Source: Sulfurovum sp. (lineage in GTDB: Bacteria; Campylobacterota; Campylobacteria; Campylobacterales; Sulfurovaceae). Taken from it: DNA of 50,229 bases. The translations under genes were made by a program, and so were the position numbers. Where the stretch lies: contig JALWKQ010000084.1 of assembly GCA_027081395.1 (NCBI GenBank), forward strand, positions 1 through 50,229. The letters are read 5' to 3'. Positions 19,930 through 28,245 of this stretch are shown here, piece by piece. Within the stretch, counting starts at the first letter, position 1. Every line of letters begins with the position of its first letter. The notes below the pieces were generated by a model. The model was given only the letters and a program-made list of their open reading frames with translations. It did no database searches and had not been told where the DNA came from.

Positions 19930-21750
19930 CTACAACGTCTCGTCGTCCTTCCTCTCACATTTCCTCTTGGGAAAGAGTATATCCTTGAGATTCTCCTTGA
20001 GGACACACCATGCCGGTGTCGGAGGAGGTGCATCCAAGTCATCCTCACAGGTATCCTCCTCTTTAGGTACCAATGCCTCTGCACCATCCATCAACACAGG
20101 AATAAAAAAGAGTGCCACCAGTGTCGCAGCGATAGATCCGAAGATCAAGGCGATCCCCAGTCCCCCAAATATCGGATCGGTAGAGAGAAGCAAAGAGCCC
20201 AAGATGATCGCAACAGCTGTCATCAAGATAGGCTTGGCTCGTGTGGCTGTAGACTTGGCGATTGCCTCCTTCTTATCCATCCCCTCTTTGATCAGACTAC
20301 GTGAGAAATCGATCAGCAGCAGTGAACCACGCGCACTGATACCCATCAGGGAGATAAAGCCGATCAGAGATGTAGCGGTCAAGAAGAAGTTGATATCCTT
20401 GAATGCCAGGAAGATCTTGTCAGTGATCCAGTGACCGAAAATCACCCCGATAATAGAGAGAAAACTCCCTGCAAGCACTATGCCACTAAGCGCAAATGAT
20501 TTGTAGTAGACCACCATCAGCAAAAACATCAGTATCAAGGCTGCAATAAACGCCCCGCCGAGATCCCGGAAAGTATCGAGCGACACCTTCATCTCGCCAT
20601 CCCATCGTATCAAGACCTTCTCTCCGCTCTTTTTGTCTTTGGCATGCAGATCGAACATATAGGTGGAGATACCGGGGTCTTTGGTGACATTGTACTCATC
20701 TTGAAGTGCTTTGAGCATTTTGTCTCTTGCTTCAAGGAGCGGATAGACCTGCGATACCATATCACACTCAGCCGTGATGATCGCCATGTTTTTGAGGTTT
20801 TTACGGAAGATCGTAGGAGATGAGGGCATCTCTTTGATATCGACCACCTCCACAAGCGGCACCATCATCCCCCGTCTGTTCATCAGGCGCAGTGTAGAGA
20901 GCTTGCTGTGCAGTGCCTCTTTGCTCTCTCCTTGTATCTTGCGTGAATGCTCATCGAGACGCACGAAGATAGGTATCTGATCCTGCTGGTTTTTGGTGTT
21001 TTTAACCGCAACAGGCATCCCTTTGAAGGCAAGATAGATGATCTGATTGACCTGGTCTACCCCCAGACCACTTTGGATGATCTTCTCTTTGTTTGGGCTG
21101 AGCATATAGGTCGGGTAGATCTCATCGAGCATCACATCGACATCCACAAGACCATCTGTCTCTTTGAGTATCTTGGCAACGCGCTCTGCCATATGACGCA
21201 GCTGTTTGTCAGACTTGCTATAGAGCTCTATGACGATTGTAGCCAATGTAGGAGGACCTGAAGGCATCTCGATAAACTTGATAGAGGTACCCGGTTTGAT
21301 AGGCTCACACGCTTTCTGTATCGTAGGACGGATTCGGTGTACCATCATATAGGAGGGTTCTTCACGATGGTTTTTGTCTGTTAGATTGACGACGATCTCC
21401 GCCTGATTTTGAAAACGCTTGAAGGCACTCCCCTTCACCAATCCCGCATAATCGAGCGGTGCCCCCTGTCCAAGGAAGACCTCCATATCGGTCACCTCAG
21501 GTTCCTGCTGCAGCTGTGCCACCACACACTGCGCCACATCTCGTGTTTCATGGATCGAAGAGCCAGTGGGTGTATCGATATAGATACTGAAGGTATTGGC
21601 ACTTTTGCCCGGCAGCATCTTTGCCAAGACCAGCTTGGTCGGTATCATCGCCACTGCCCCCATCAAGGAGAGCATCACCAAAGCGATAACGATCCACTTT
21701 TTTTTTCGGCTTTGCAAGATAGAGAGGAGAAAACGCTCGAACTTACCCAT
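19930..21750 (-). CDS. RND transporter, C-terminal half (TM7-12 plus second periplasmic porter half)
   Basis: Starts with a TM7-like segment and ends with 'GISARGSLLLIDFSRSLIKEGMDKKEAI...TRAKPILMTAVAIILGSLLL' C-half AcrB-family signature. Confidence 0.9.
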   Translation of the reverse strand: MGKFERFLLSILQSRKKKWIVIALVMLSLMGAVAMIPTKLVLAKMLPGKSANTFSIYIDTPTGSSIHETRDVAQCVVAQLQQEPEVTDMEVFLGQGAPLDYAGLVKGSAFKRFQNQAEIVVNLTDKNHREEPSYMMVHRIRPTIQKACEPIKPGTSIKFIEMPSGPPTLATIVIELYSKSDKQLRHMAERVAKILKETDGLVDVDVMLDEIYPTYMLSPNKEKIIQSGLGVDQVNQIIYLAFKGMPVAVKNTKNQQDQIPIFVRLDEHSRKIQGESKEALHSKLSTLRLMNRRGMMVPLVEVVDIKEMPSSPTIFRKNLKNMAIITAECDMVSQVYPLLEARDKMLKALQDEYNVTKDPGISTYMFDLHAKDKKSGEKVLIRWDGEMKVSLDTFRDLGGAFIAALILMFLLMVVYYKSFALSGIVLAGSFLSIIGVIFGHWITDKIFLAFKDINFFLTATSLIGFISLMGISARGSLLLIDFSRSLIKEGMDKKEAIAKSTATRAKPILMTAVAIILGSLLLSTDPIFGGLGIALIFGSIAATLVALFFIPVLMDGAEALVPKEEDTCEDDLDAPPPTPAWCVLKENLKDILFPKRKCERKDDETL

Positions 21751-23491
21751 GTGGCTGCTCCTTAGTTACATTTTCATCACCTGCATCTTCTTCGCTTGCA
21801 TGCGCTTGACCATCCTCTTTGTCATGTGCATGCTTGTGCGCCATCACCTCGGCTTTGATCTTGCGGAAATTGAGCCATTTTTTAGCAAGAAACGGAGCAA
21901 AAACATACGCCACAAAGAGTGAGACCGCCAGTCCTACCGGCACATTGAGGGGAATCGGCTTCATGAACTGCCCCATCATACCTCCGACAAATCCCATAGG
22001 TACCATCGTCAAAATGATCGCTATGGTCGCAATATTGGTCGAGGGACCGATCTCGTCTGTCGCCTGTACAATGATCTCATCAACACTCTTTTTGTCGATA
22101 TCGAGATGGAGTCGTCGATGGATATTTTCGATCACGATGATCGCATCATCCACGATGAGTCCCAAAGAGAGCAAAAAGGCAAAGAGCGTAATACGGTTGA
22201 TCGTCTGATCGGTCAACTGCGCGATAAAGAGCGTCGTTGCCAAGATCATCGGCACGGCAACGGTCACAACCATCGACTCACGCCATCCAAGGAAAGGTAT
22301 CAATATCAGCATAATGATAAAGATCGTGATCTCCAGATGGTGTACCAGCTCATTGACCGCTTCATTGGCACGTTCACCGTAGTTACGCGTGATGACAAAT
22401 CCTACGCCTGCTTTGTTGAGTGCCTCTTTGGACGCTTCGATCTTCTCTATCGCCTCTTTGGCGATCGTGACGGCATTGGTGCCTTTGAGCTTGGAGACGG
22501 TCATCGTGATCTGCGAATCGAGCGGACGGAACGTGACCTCATTGCTCAAGTTCTCTTCTCCTTCCACTTTACGGTGTTCGTTGTAGCGTATGATCTCAGG
22601 CTCCTTCTCCATCCCCTCCTGATAGCTGATAAGCGCATCCTGATAGTTCTGGATATCATAGCTGTACTCCACATCGGCAATGTTTTTGAGATAGATAGGG
22701 GATCCCATATAAGATGCGATGATTAGATCCTTCAGGTCTTCGATCGTATCGATCGCATTCTCTACCCCGAAAACGATCAGTTTTTTCTGTCCGTTCTCTG
22801 TATCGATCAGCGGCGCATTGGTCGAGATCGCTTTGATCGCCTGCGCGACCTGTCCGAGTGATATATGGTAGGCAGAGAGCTTGTGCAGGTCGATCAAGAC
22901 GTTATACTGTGGACGCTTGACCCCCTTGAGTGTGGTTTTGGAGACATTCTCCAGTGCGTTGATCTCGGTTTGCAGTTCACGGATCGTCTTGTAGAGTTCT
23001 ACCACATTCATCTTTGTGCCTGGCAGACGGTAAAAGGCGGCAGTCAGGATAGGAATGTCGATATCGATATCAAAGGGTTTAACCAGCGGCGGCATCGTCC
23101 CTTTGGGGAGGTGATCCATATTTTGCATCACTTTGTCATAGAGTTTGAGGTTGGAGGATTCGCGATCCTCTCCGATAAAATACTGTACATTGACGATGCC
23201 AAAATTGTTCATCGCAACACCGTAGATATGCTCTACCCCTTTGATCTCACGTATCTTGCGCTCCAGAGGCTTGATGACCACATTGAGTATCTCCTTTGGG
23301 GAGGCACCGGGCAATGCTACGATTACCGCACCTCCGCTCACTTCGATCTGTGGATCTTCCTCACGGGGCATGGTATTGAGCGAGATAAACCCCAAAAGCA
23401 GAATAGAGATAGCCAATATAGGTGTCAGGGGGTTTCTCAGAAACAGCTTCGAGAGATGCCCTGCAATATTTTTTATTTTGTACACTTCCAT
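21743..23491 (-). CDS. RND transporter, N-terminal half (TM1-6 plus first periplasmic porter half) with His/acid-rich C-tail
   Basis: 'RNPLTPILAISILLLGFISLNTMPREEDPQIEV', 'SLGLIVDDAIIVIENIHRRL'; C-tail HKHAHDKEDGQAHASEEDAGDENVTKEQPHG. Confidence 0.9.
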   Translation of the reverse strand: MEVYKIKNIAGHLSKLFLRNPLTPILAISILLLGFISLNTMPREEDPQIEVSGGAVIVALPGASPKEILNVVIKPLERKIREIKGVEHIYGVAMNNFGIVNVQYFIGEDRESSNLKLYDKVMQNMDHLPKGTMPPLVKPFDIDIDIPILTAAFYRLPGTKMNVVELYKTIRELQTEINALENVSKTTLKGVKRPQYNVLIDLHKLSAYHISLGQVAQAIKAISTNAPLIDTENGQKKLIVFGVENAIDTIEDLKDLIIASYMGSPIYLKNIADVEYSYDIQNYQDALISYQEGMEKEPEIIRYNEHRKVEGEENLSNEVTFRPLDSQITMTVSKLKGTNAVTIAKEAIEKIEASKEALNKAGVGFVITRNYGERANEAVNELVHHLEITIFIIMLILIPFLGWRESMVVTVAVPMILATTLFIAQLTDQTINRITLFAFLLSLGLIVDDAIIVIENIHRRLHLDIDKKSVDEIIVQATDEIGPSTNIATIAIILTMVPMGFVGGMMGQFMKPIPLNVPVGLAVSLFVAYVFAPFLAKKWLNFRKIKAEVMAHKHAHDKEDGQAHASEEDAGDENVTKEQPHG

Positions 23492-23629
23492 AAATCCATT
23501 ATATCAGCTTAATCCAAAAAAATAAGTAATTATTATGTGGAAAAGTACATTTAAACAAATATTTATCTACTACATTGTAGACTATCTCTAGTTTATTACT
23601 AGACTATACACCAAACACAAGGAAATAAC

Positions 23630-24415
23630 ATGATGAAAAAACTCTCTGTAGTCATCACACTGCTGCTGCTCAGTGCAGTCTCACTTCAGGCACAAAAGAT
23701 CTCTGCATACTTCAATGCACCCTATGCAGACACCAAAACAGTCAAAAGCAATCTGAAAAAAGCGGGCTTCAAAGTCTTGGCTACCTATCACCCGGCAGGC
23801 CACTCTGATCTCAATGTTATCGTCATCACTAACAACAAGCTCAAATCACTTGCTTCCAAACCCAAAAGAGGATTTGCGGCGATCCAAAGAGTCATGGTAG
23901 ACGACAGCAAGAAAACGGTACTCGCAACCAACCCAAAATATTGGCTCAAAGCTTTTATGCAAAAAGATTTCCAGCCGGGAAGTGCCAAGCCGATCAAGGC
24001 ATCTCTCTCCAAAGCGCTGGGAACACTCACCCCGACAAAAGACAAGCTCCCTGCAGGAAAACTCTCAAAATACCACTTCATGCTCTCTATGCCTTACTAT
24101 GAGGATATGCTTGAGTTCGGTGCGAAGTCAGGTGTCAAAGCGAAGAAGAAAGTCTTTGAGCTCAAGCTTGCAAACGGCAGCAAACTCATCGGAGTCAATA
24201 TGGGTAAAACCGGTGAAAGCTTCGTAAACAAGATCGGTACGGACAAAGCGATCCTTCTACCGTATACAGTACTGATCGAAGATGGCAAAGCCTATGCTCT
24301 CCATCCGAAGTACTATCTTGCGATCTCTTATCCACTGCTCAGCATGGGACAGTTTATGAAGATCTCAAGTGCACCCGATACGATCGAAAGAAAGTTGAAA
24401 AAAGCACTTAAGTAA
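23630..24415 (+). CDS. Conserved-looking secreted/periplasmic protein of unknown function
   Basis: Signal peptide MKKLSVVITLLLLSAVSLQA; no confident family recognised. Confidence 0.75.
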   Translation: MMKKLSVVITLLLLSAVSLQAQKISAYFNAPYADTKTVKSNLKKAGFKVLATYHPAGHSDLNVIVITNNKLKSLASKPKRGFAAIQRVMVDDSKKTVLATNPKYWLKAFMQKDFQPGSAKPIKASLSKALGTLTPTKDKLPAGKLSKYHFMLSMPYYEDMLEFGAKSGVKAKKKVFELKLANGSKLIGVNMGKTGESFVNKIGTDKAILLPYTVLIEDGKAYALHPKYYLAISYPLLSMGQFMKISSAPDTIERKLKKALK

Positions 24416-24422
24416 GCTATCT

Positions 24423-24453
24423 GCCCTCTTCCCGTCATTCAGGCGGGAGGGGT
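24423..24453. terminator. GC-rich imperfect hairpin between convergent genes
   Basis: GCCCTCTTCCCG...GGCGGGAGGGG lies between the stops at 24415 (+) and 24468 (-). Confidence 0.4.
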
Positions 24454-24467
24454 CATCGTCCCACCTC

Positions 24468-25382
24468 TTATCTCATCATCTCCTCTATCGTCACTTTCAC
24501 ATTCTGACCCAAAGCCTTGACATCATAGCCGCCCTCGAGAAAGAAGACCGACGGTATCTCTTTGAGCTTCAAGATGGAGCGCACCATCTTTCTGATCCCC
24601 TCTGTCGTGACATTGAGCTGGGCAAGCGGATCGCTCTCATGCAGATCATAGCCCGCAGAAATCAGTAGGATATCAGGATCAAACGCATGCAACAGCGGCG
24701 GTAGTTCATTGTGGTAAATATAGAGCAACTCTTCATCTCCGCCGTCAGGCATCATCAAAAAGTTTGCCGTATACCCTTCACCTCTGCCACTGCCTTTTTC
24801 CCTCTCCATACCGGTACCGGGGTAGGAGAAAGATTGGTGTGATGAGAAGTAGAAGACCGTATCATCTTCATAAAAAACCTCCTGCGTACCGTTGCCGTGA
24901 TGCACATCAAAATCGATGATCATCACTTTTTCATAACCGATCTGCTGTGCATAACGGGCGGCAATCGCGATATTGTTGAAGAGGCAAAACCCCATCGCCT
25001 GTGAAGGTCTGGCATGATGCCCGGGCGGGCGCACCGCACAAAATGCACGCTCTACCTCTCCAGCTTTGATAGTATCCAATGCTGTGATCCCCGCACCCAC
25101 AGCCTTGCGTACCGCCTCATAGGAGTCTTTGGAGCAGACAGTATCACTGTCGATAGCTGTTTCGCTCATACTTGCCATATAGACACTCTCGATCTCCTCT
25201 TGGCTGTGAACACTGCGCAGCAAGGCTTCGGAAACACTACCCGGTCTCAGCACTTTCAGATCATCTTTGAGTGGTGCAACCGCCTCTTCTATGGCAAGCA
25301 GCCGCTTAGGTGACTCCGGGTGCATGCTTCCTGTATCGTGCAAGAGATAGATCGGGTCGGTAATATAGGCAACTTTTTTCAT
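24468..25382 (-). CDS. Histone deacetylase-like (arginase/deacetylase fold) amidohydrolase
   Basis: 'RPPGHHARPSQAMGFCLFNNIAIAARYA', 'IIDFDVHHGNGTQEVFYED', 'SAGYDLHESDPLAQL', 'LEGGYD'. Confidence 0.93.
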   Translation of the reverse strand: MKKVAYITDPIYLLHDTGSMHPESPKRLLAIEEAVAPLKDDLKVLRPGSVSEALLRSVHSQEEIESVYMASMSETAIDSDTVCSKDSYEAVRKAVGAGITALDTIKAGEVERAFCAVRPPGHHARPSQAMGFCLFNNIAIAARYAQQIGYEKVMIIDFDVHHGNGTQEVFYEDDTVFYFSSHQSFSYPGTGMEREKGSGRGEGYTANFLMMPDGGDEELLYIYHNELPPLLHAFDPDILLISAGYDLHESDPLAQLNVTTEGIRKMVRSILKLKEIPSVFFLEGGYDVKALGQNVKVTIEEMMR

Positions 25383-25702
25383 TTGAGCTCTCTTTTGAGT
25401 GCTTCAAGTTCTGCACGCAGTGCCCTTACCTCTCTTGTCAGCCTCTCGACATCCTTTTTGAGCACTGTTTCACCCCTGCTCTCTGTCGGGCTGATGATCT
25501 TCTCCCTTATCTCCTTCTCCTTCTCTTTCTCTTTATCAAGGAGGATATAGAGTGTCTCTTTGCCCTCTTCGCTCACCGTTTCACTCTTAAGCTCTCCCGA
25601 TTTGACCATTTTGACCACATTGAAGATACTTAATCGGTGTTTTACCGCATATTCCTTGATCGTCATTCTATGTTTTTCTATTATTTTTTCTTTCTCAGCC
25701 AT
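25379..25702 (-). CDS. Small protein with N-terminal HTH-like segment and charged coiled-coil C-terminus
   Basis: 'MTIKEYAVKHRLSIFNVVKMVKSGELKSETVSEEGKETLYIL' then KEKEKEKEIREK and a leucine/charge-rich helix; stop overlaps the start of the deacetylase gene. Confidence 0.65.
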   Translation of the reverse strand: MAEKEKIIEKHRMTIKEYAVKHRLSIFNVVKMVKSGELKSETVSEEGKETLYILLDKEKEKEKEIREKIISPTESRGETVLKKDVERLTREVRALRAELEALKRELK

Positions 25703-25779
25703 TTTAATCACCTATACACAATCAGTTCATCTTTCTTTGTTATAATTCTATCAATCCAATACTGAAAAGGTCTACTATC

Positions 25780-26316
25780 ATGAAAACACTGATCCGTTTC
25801 TTCTCTATTATACTGCTTGTTACTGTATATTCTTCTGCAGAGCCGGCGGCAGTCATCAATGCCAAAGCGGATGCCGCGGTCAAAGTCTTTACCAAAGAGG
25901 TCAAAGGAGGAAAAGAGTTTCTCTCAAAAGTAGCCGGATACCTTGTATTTCCCGAAGTGATCAAAGGCGGATTCGTTCTCGGCGGTGAATATGGAGAAGG
26001 GGTACTCCGCGTACATGGTGAAAACAAAGCCTACTACAGAATGATCTCCGGCTCCATTGGTTTTCAGGCGGGGCTACAGAAACGCTCCTATATCATCGCT
26101 TTTGTCTCTCAAAAAGCACTGGAAAACTTCATCAAAAGTGACGGATGGGAGGCAGGTGTAGACGGCTCCATCGCTATCGTCAATTGGGGTGCCGGCAAAG
26201 ATATCAGCTCTATCAGCTTTGAGAAACCCATCTATGCATTTGTCTTCGATACCAAAGGGCTTATGTACAACCTGACACTCGAAGGTACCAGGTTTCAGCG
26301 TATCATCCCAAGATAA
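25780..26316 (+). CDS. SYLF/YSC84 lipid-binding domain protein
   Basis: 'AGYLVFPEVIKGGFVLGGEYGEGVLRV...YRMISGSIGFQAGLQKRSYIIAFVSQKALENF'. Confidence 0.88.
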   Translation: MKTLIRFFSIILLVTVYSSAEPAAVINAKADAAVKVFTKEVKGGKEFLSKVAGYLVFPEVIKGGFVLGGEYGEGVLRVHGENKAYYRMISGSIGFQAGLQKRSYIIAFVSQKALENFIKSDGWEAGVDGSIAIVNWGAGKDISSISFEKPIYAFVFDTKGLMYNLTLEGTRFQRIIPR

Positions 26317-26319
26317 GTA

Positions 26320-27186
26320 TCAATTGAACCTCTCTTTATAAGAACATCTTTGGCAAAGCGCTTCAACCGCTTTGCCCTCTTTGAATCCCCTGATAATTGC
26401 TTTTGTTCGTTGCTTGAGCAGGATCTCTTCGAGACTCTCATGGTGCAGATCGCCAAGTGCGATGATTCCGTCGCAATCAAGGCAGCACGGTACTACCGTA
26501 CCTCCGGCAAGCACAGCTATATGCGACTGAAGCCCTTGACAGCTTCCATGACCATACTCCGGATTCTCCAGAGAGGGCCACTCAAAATAGTCATCGAAAT
26601 GGAGCAGGATTTTAGAAGCCAGACGGATTGACCTGGGTCTCTCCAGATAGATACTCTCGGGATCGAGAATGAGATCAAACTTCTGGGAGAAAATTTCAAA
26701 AAGCATACAGTTATATGCCTTTTCACTCATCGACTCATCCAGATTCCAAATACGAAGATTGATAAAGAGATCTGCCTCCTGACGGAGTTTTTCCTCGCAG
26801 AGTGCAAGTATGGGTGTAATATACTGCTCAAACGTGAGTGTGGTGTCATTTTTATTGAAACTGTTTAGAGAGATATTGATCTGTTTGACCGCAGGGTGAA
26901 AAAGGGTCTCATAGCTATGCTTCTTCAGAAAATAGCCACTGGTCGTCAGCATCGCCTTCATACCGTACCGATCGATGATATTCAGATACGCATGCAGATC
27001 GGACTGGGTCAGAGGATCACCTACCACATGACAGGCGATCTCGCGTGTATATGCCTTTGCCTGAGAGATGATCCGCTCAAAAAAGTCGAGTTCCATTCGT
27101 TTGGAAGGGAGGTTCTTGGTAGGACAAAAACTACATGAGAGCCCACAGACGTTGGTGATCTCTATATATATCCGGTGAAACTTCAC
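26320..27186 (-). CDS. Radical SAM protein with SPASM-like C-terminal cysteine cluster
   Basis: 'EITNVCGLSCSFCPTKNLPSKRM' CxxxCxxC; C-terminal 'CCLDCDG..LGDL', 'CQRCSYKERF'. Confidence 0.9.
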   Translation of the reverse strand: MKFHRIYIEITNVCGLSCSFCPTKNLPSKRMELDFFERIISQAKAYTREIACHVVGDPLTQSDLHAYLNIIDRYGMKAMLTTSGYFLKKHSYETLFHPAVKQINISLNSFNKNDTTLTFEQYITPILALCEEKLRQEADLFINLRIWNLDESMSEKAYNCMLFEIFSQKFDLILDPESIYLERPRSIRLASKILLHFDDYFEWPSLENPEYGHGSCQGLQSHIAVLAGGTVVPCCLDCDGIIALGDLHHESLEEILLKQRTKAIIRGFKEGKAVEALCQRCSYKERFN

Positions 27187-27192
27187 GCCTGT

Positions 27193-28209
27193 TTACTTCA
27201 TGCACTTGGAGAGGTAGTCGATATTTTTGGCTCTCTTGATACACGGCATCCGTCTTTGGAGCTCGGCTATATGTCTGTCGAGGTCATTGATAAGGTTCTC
27301 CTTGAGGCTCTCTGTCCATAGTGAGAGATCGGTTTCATCCACATGTATCAGCTCTCTAAGCGGCTTTGTCAGTGAAGCGAAGCAGCGGTTGGCTGCCTGC
27401 TGATCATCTGCTACCAGAAAGCAGACCCGTGCCTTTTGCATAGCTTTGAGCATCTTGGGCAGCTTCTCTTTCTGACGCTTGAAAAGTGCACGCAGAAATT
27501 TCTCTTTGATCTTCTTTGCCTCATTGCTTTGGGTATCAATCTGTGCTTGACTGGCACAGAGCTGTTTGGTCATACTCTGCATCGTGTGAATCTGCGTAAT
27601 TTTGAAACCCGATTTCAGAAGGATCTTCTCCTCTATAGGATAGGGAGGCAGATCAAAATCTTTGTCAGAGAGATTGACATCCGTCAATATCAAACGAGCC
27701 CTCTTGCTGATCCTGAAATCCAGATATCTCTTTTCAAACAAAAGCGGGATACCTTTGTAGAGACAGACCTTTATATGCTCATTTTCCCATATCTCACAAA
27801 GCTTGGAGGCGATTGTCTGTGTGTCTTTTCTGTGCATCCGGCTAAGATCATAATGCATAAAGTGATTCTTCTCTGCGGGCATTTTAATAATCTTCTTGCG
27901 TTCAAAGTCGACCTCATACGCCTGATCGTCCACGATCTTTATGATATGTCTTATGGTGTGCATATCTTCAAGCAGACCGGTGATCTTTTCGGTGATTTCA
28001 GCACGCCAGAGCCTCTCGCGACCCCAGTGACGCATAAAAAAGCGCTCTTTCCCCTCTATTGTGAGATTGAGCTCATCGGTCAAAATACCTCCGCCGGAGA
28101 TCTCATAAACGACCTTCGCCTGCTCTACTTCATATTTGGTACCTATATCCTTCTGGGCAGCCATAGCACTGCCCAACAGAGCACAAATGATCACACAATA
28201 TCTCAACAT
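27193..28209 (-). CDS. Periplasmic protein of unknown function
   Basis: Signal peptide ending AMAAQ; N-terminal beta-rich segment; C-terminal helical part with paired cysteines. Confidence 0.7.
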   Translation of the reverse strand: MLRYCVIICALLGSAMAAQKDIGTKYEVEQAKVVYEISGGGILTDELNLTIEGKERFFMRHWGRERLWRAEITEKITGLLEDMHTIRHIIKIVDDQAYEVDFERKKIIKMPAEKNHFMHYDLSRMHRKDTQTIASKLCEIWENEHIKVCLYKGIPLLFEKRYLDFRISKRARLILTDVNLSDKDFDLPPYPIEEKILLKSGFKITQIHTMQSMTKQLCASQAQIDTQSNEAKKIKEKFLRALFKRQKEKLPKMLKAMQKARVCFLVADDQQAANRCFASLTKPLRELIHVDETDLSLWTESLKENLINDLDRHIAELQRRMPCIKRAKNIDYLSKCMK

Positions 28210-28245
28210 AATCCACTTCCTTATGGATATTGTAGCATAACTGCC

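Noticed and set aside
21743-21750. Split RND interpreted as a sequencing or mutational frameshift/pseudogene
   Set aside because: A proper AAGGAG Shine-Dalgarno 7 nt before a good ATG, complete halves, and a hydrophilic tail argue for a genuine split, although reads should still be checked.
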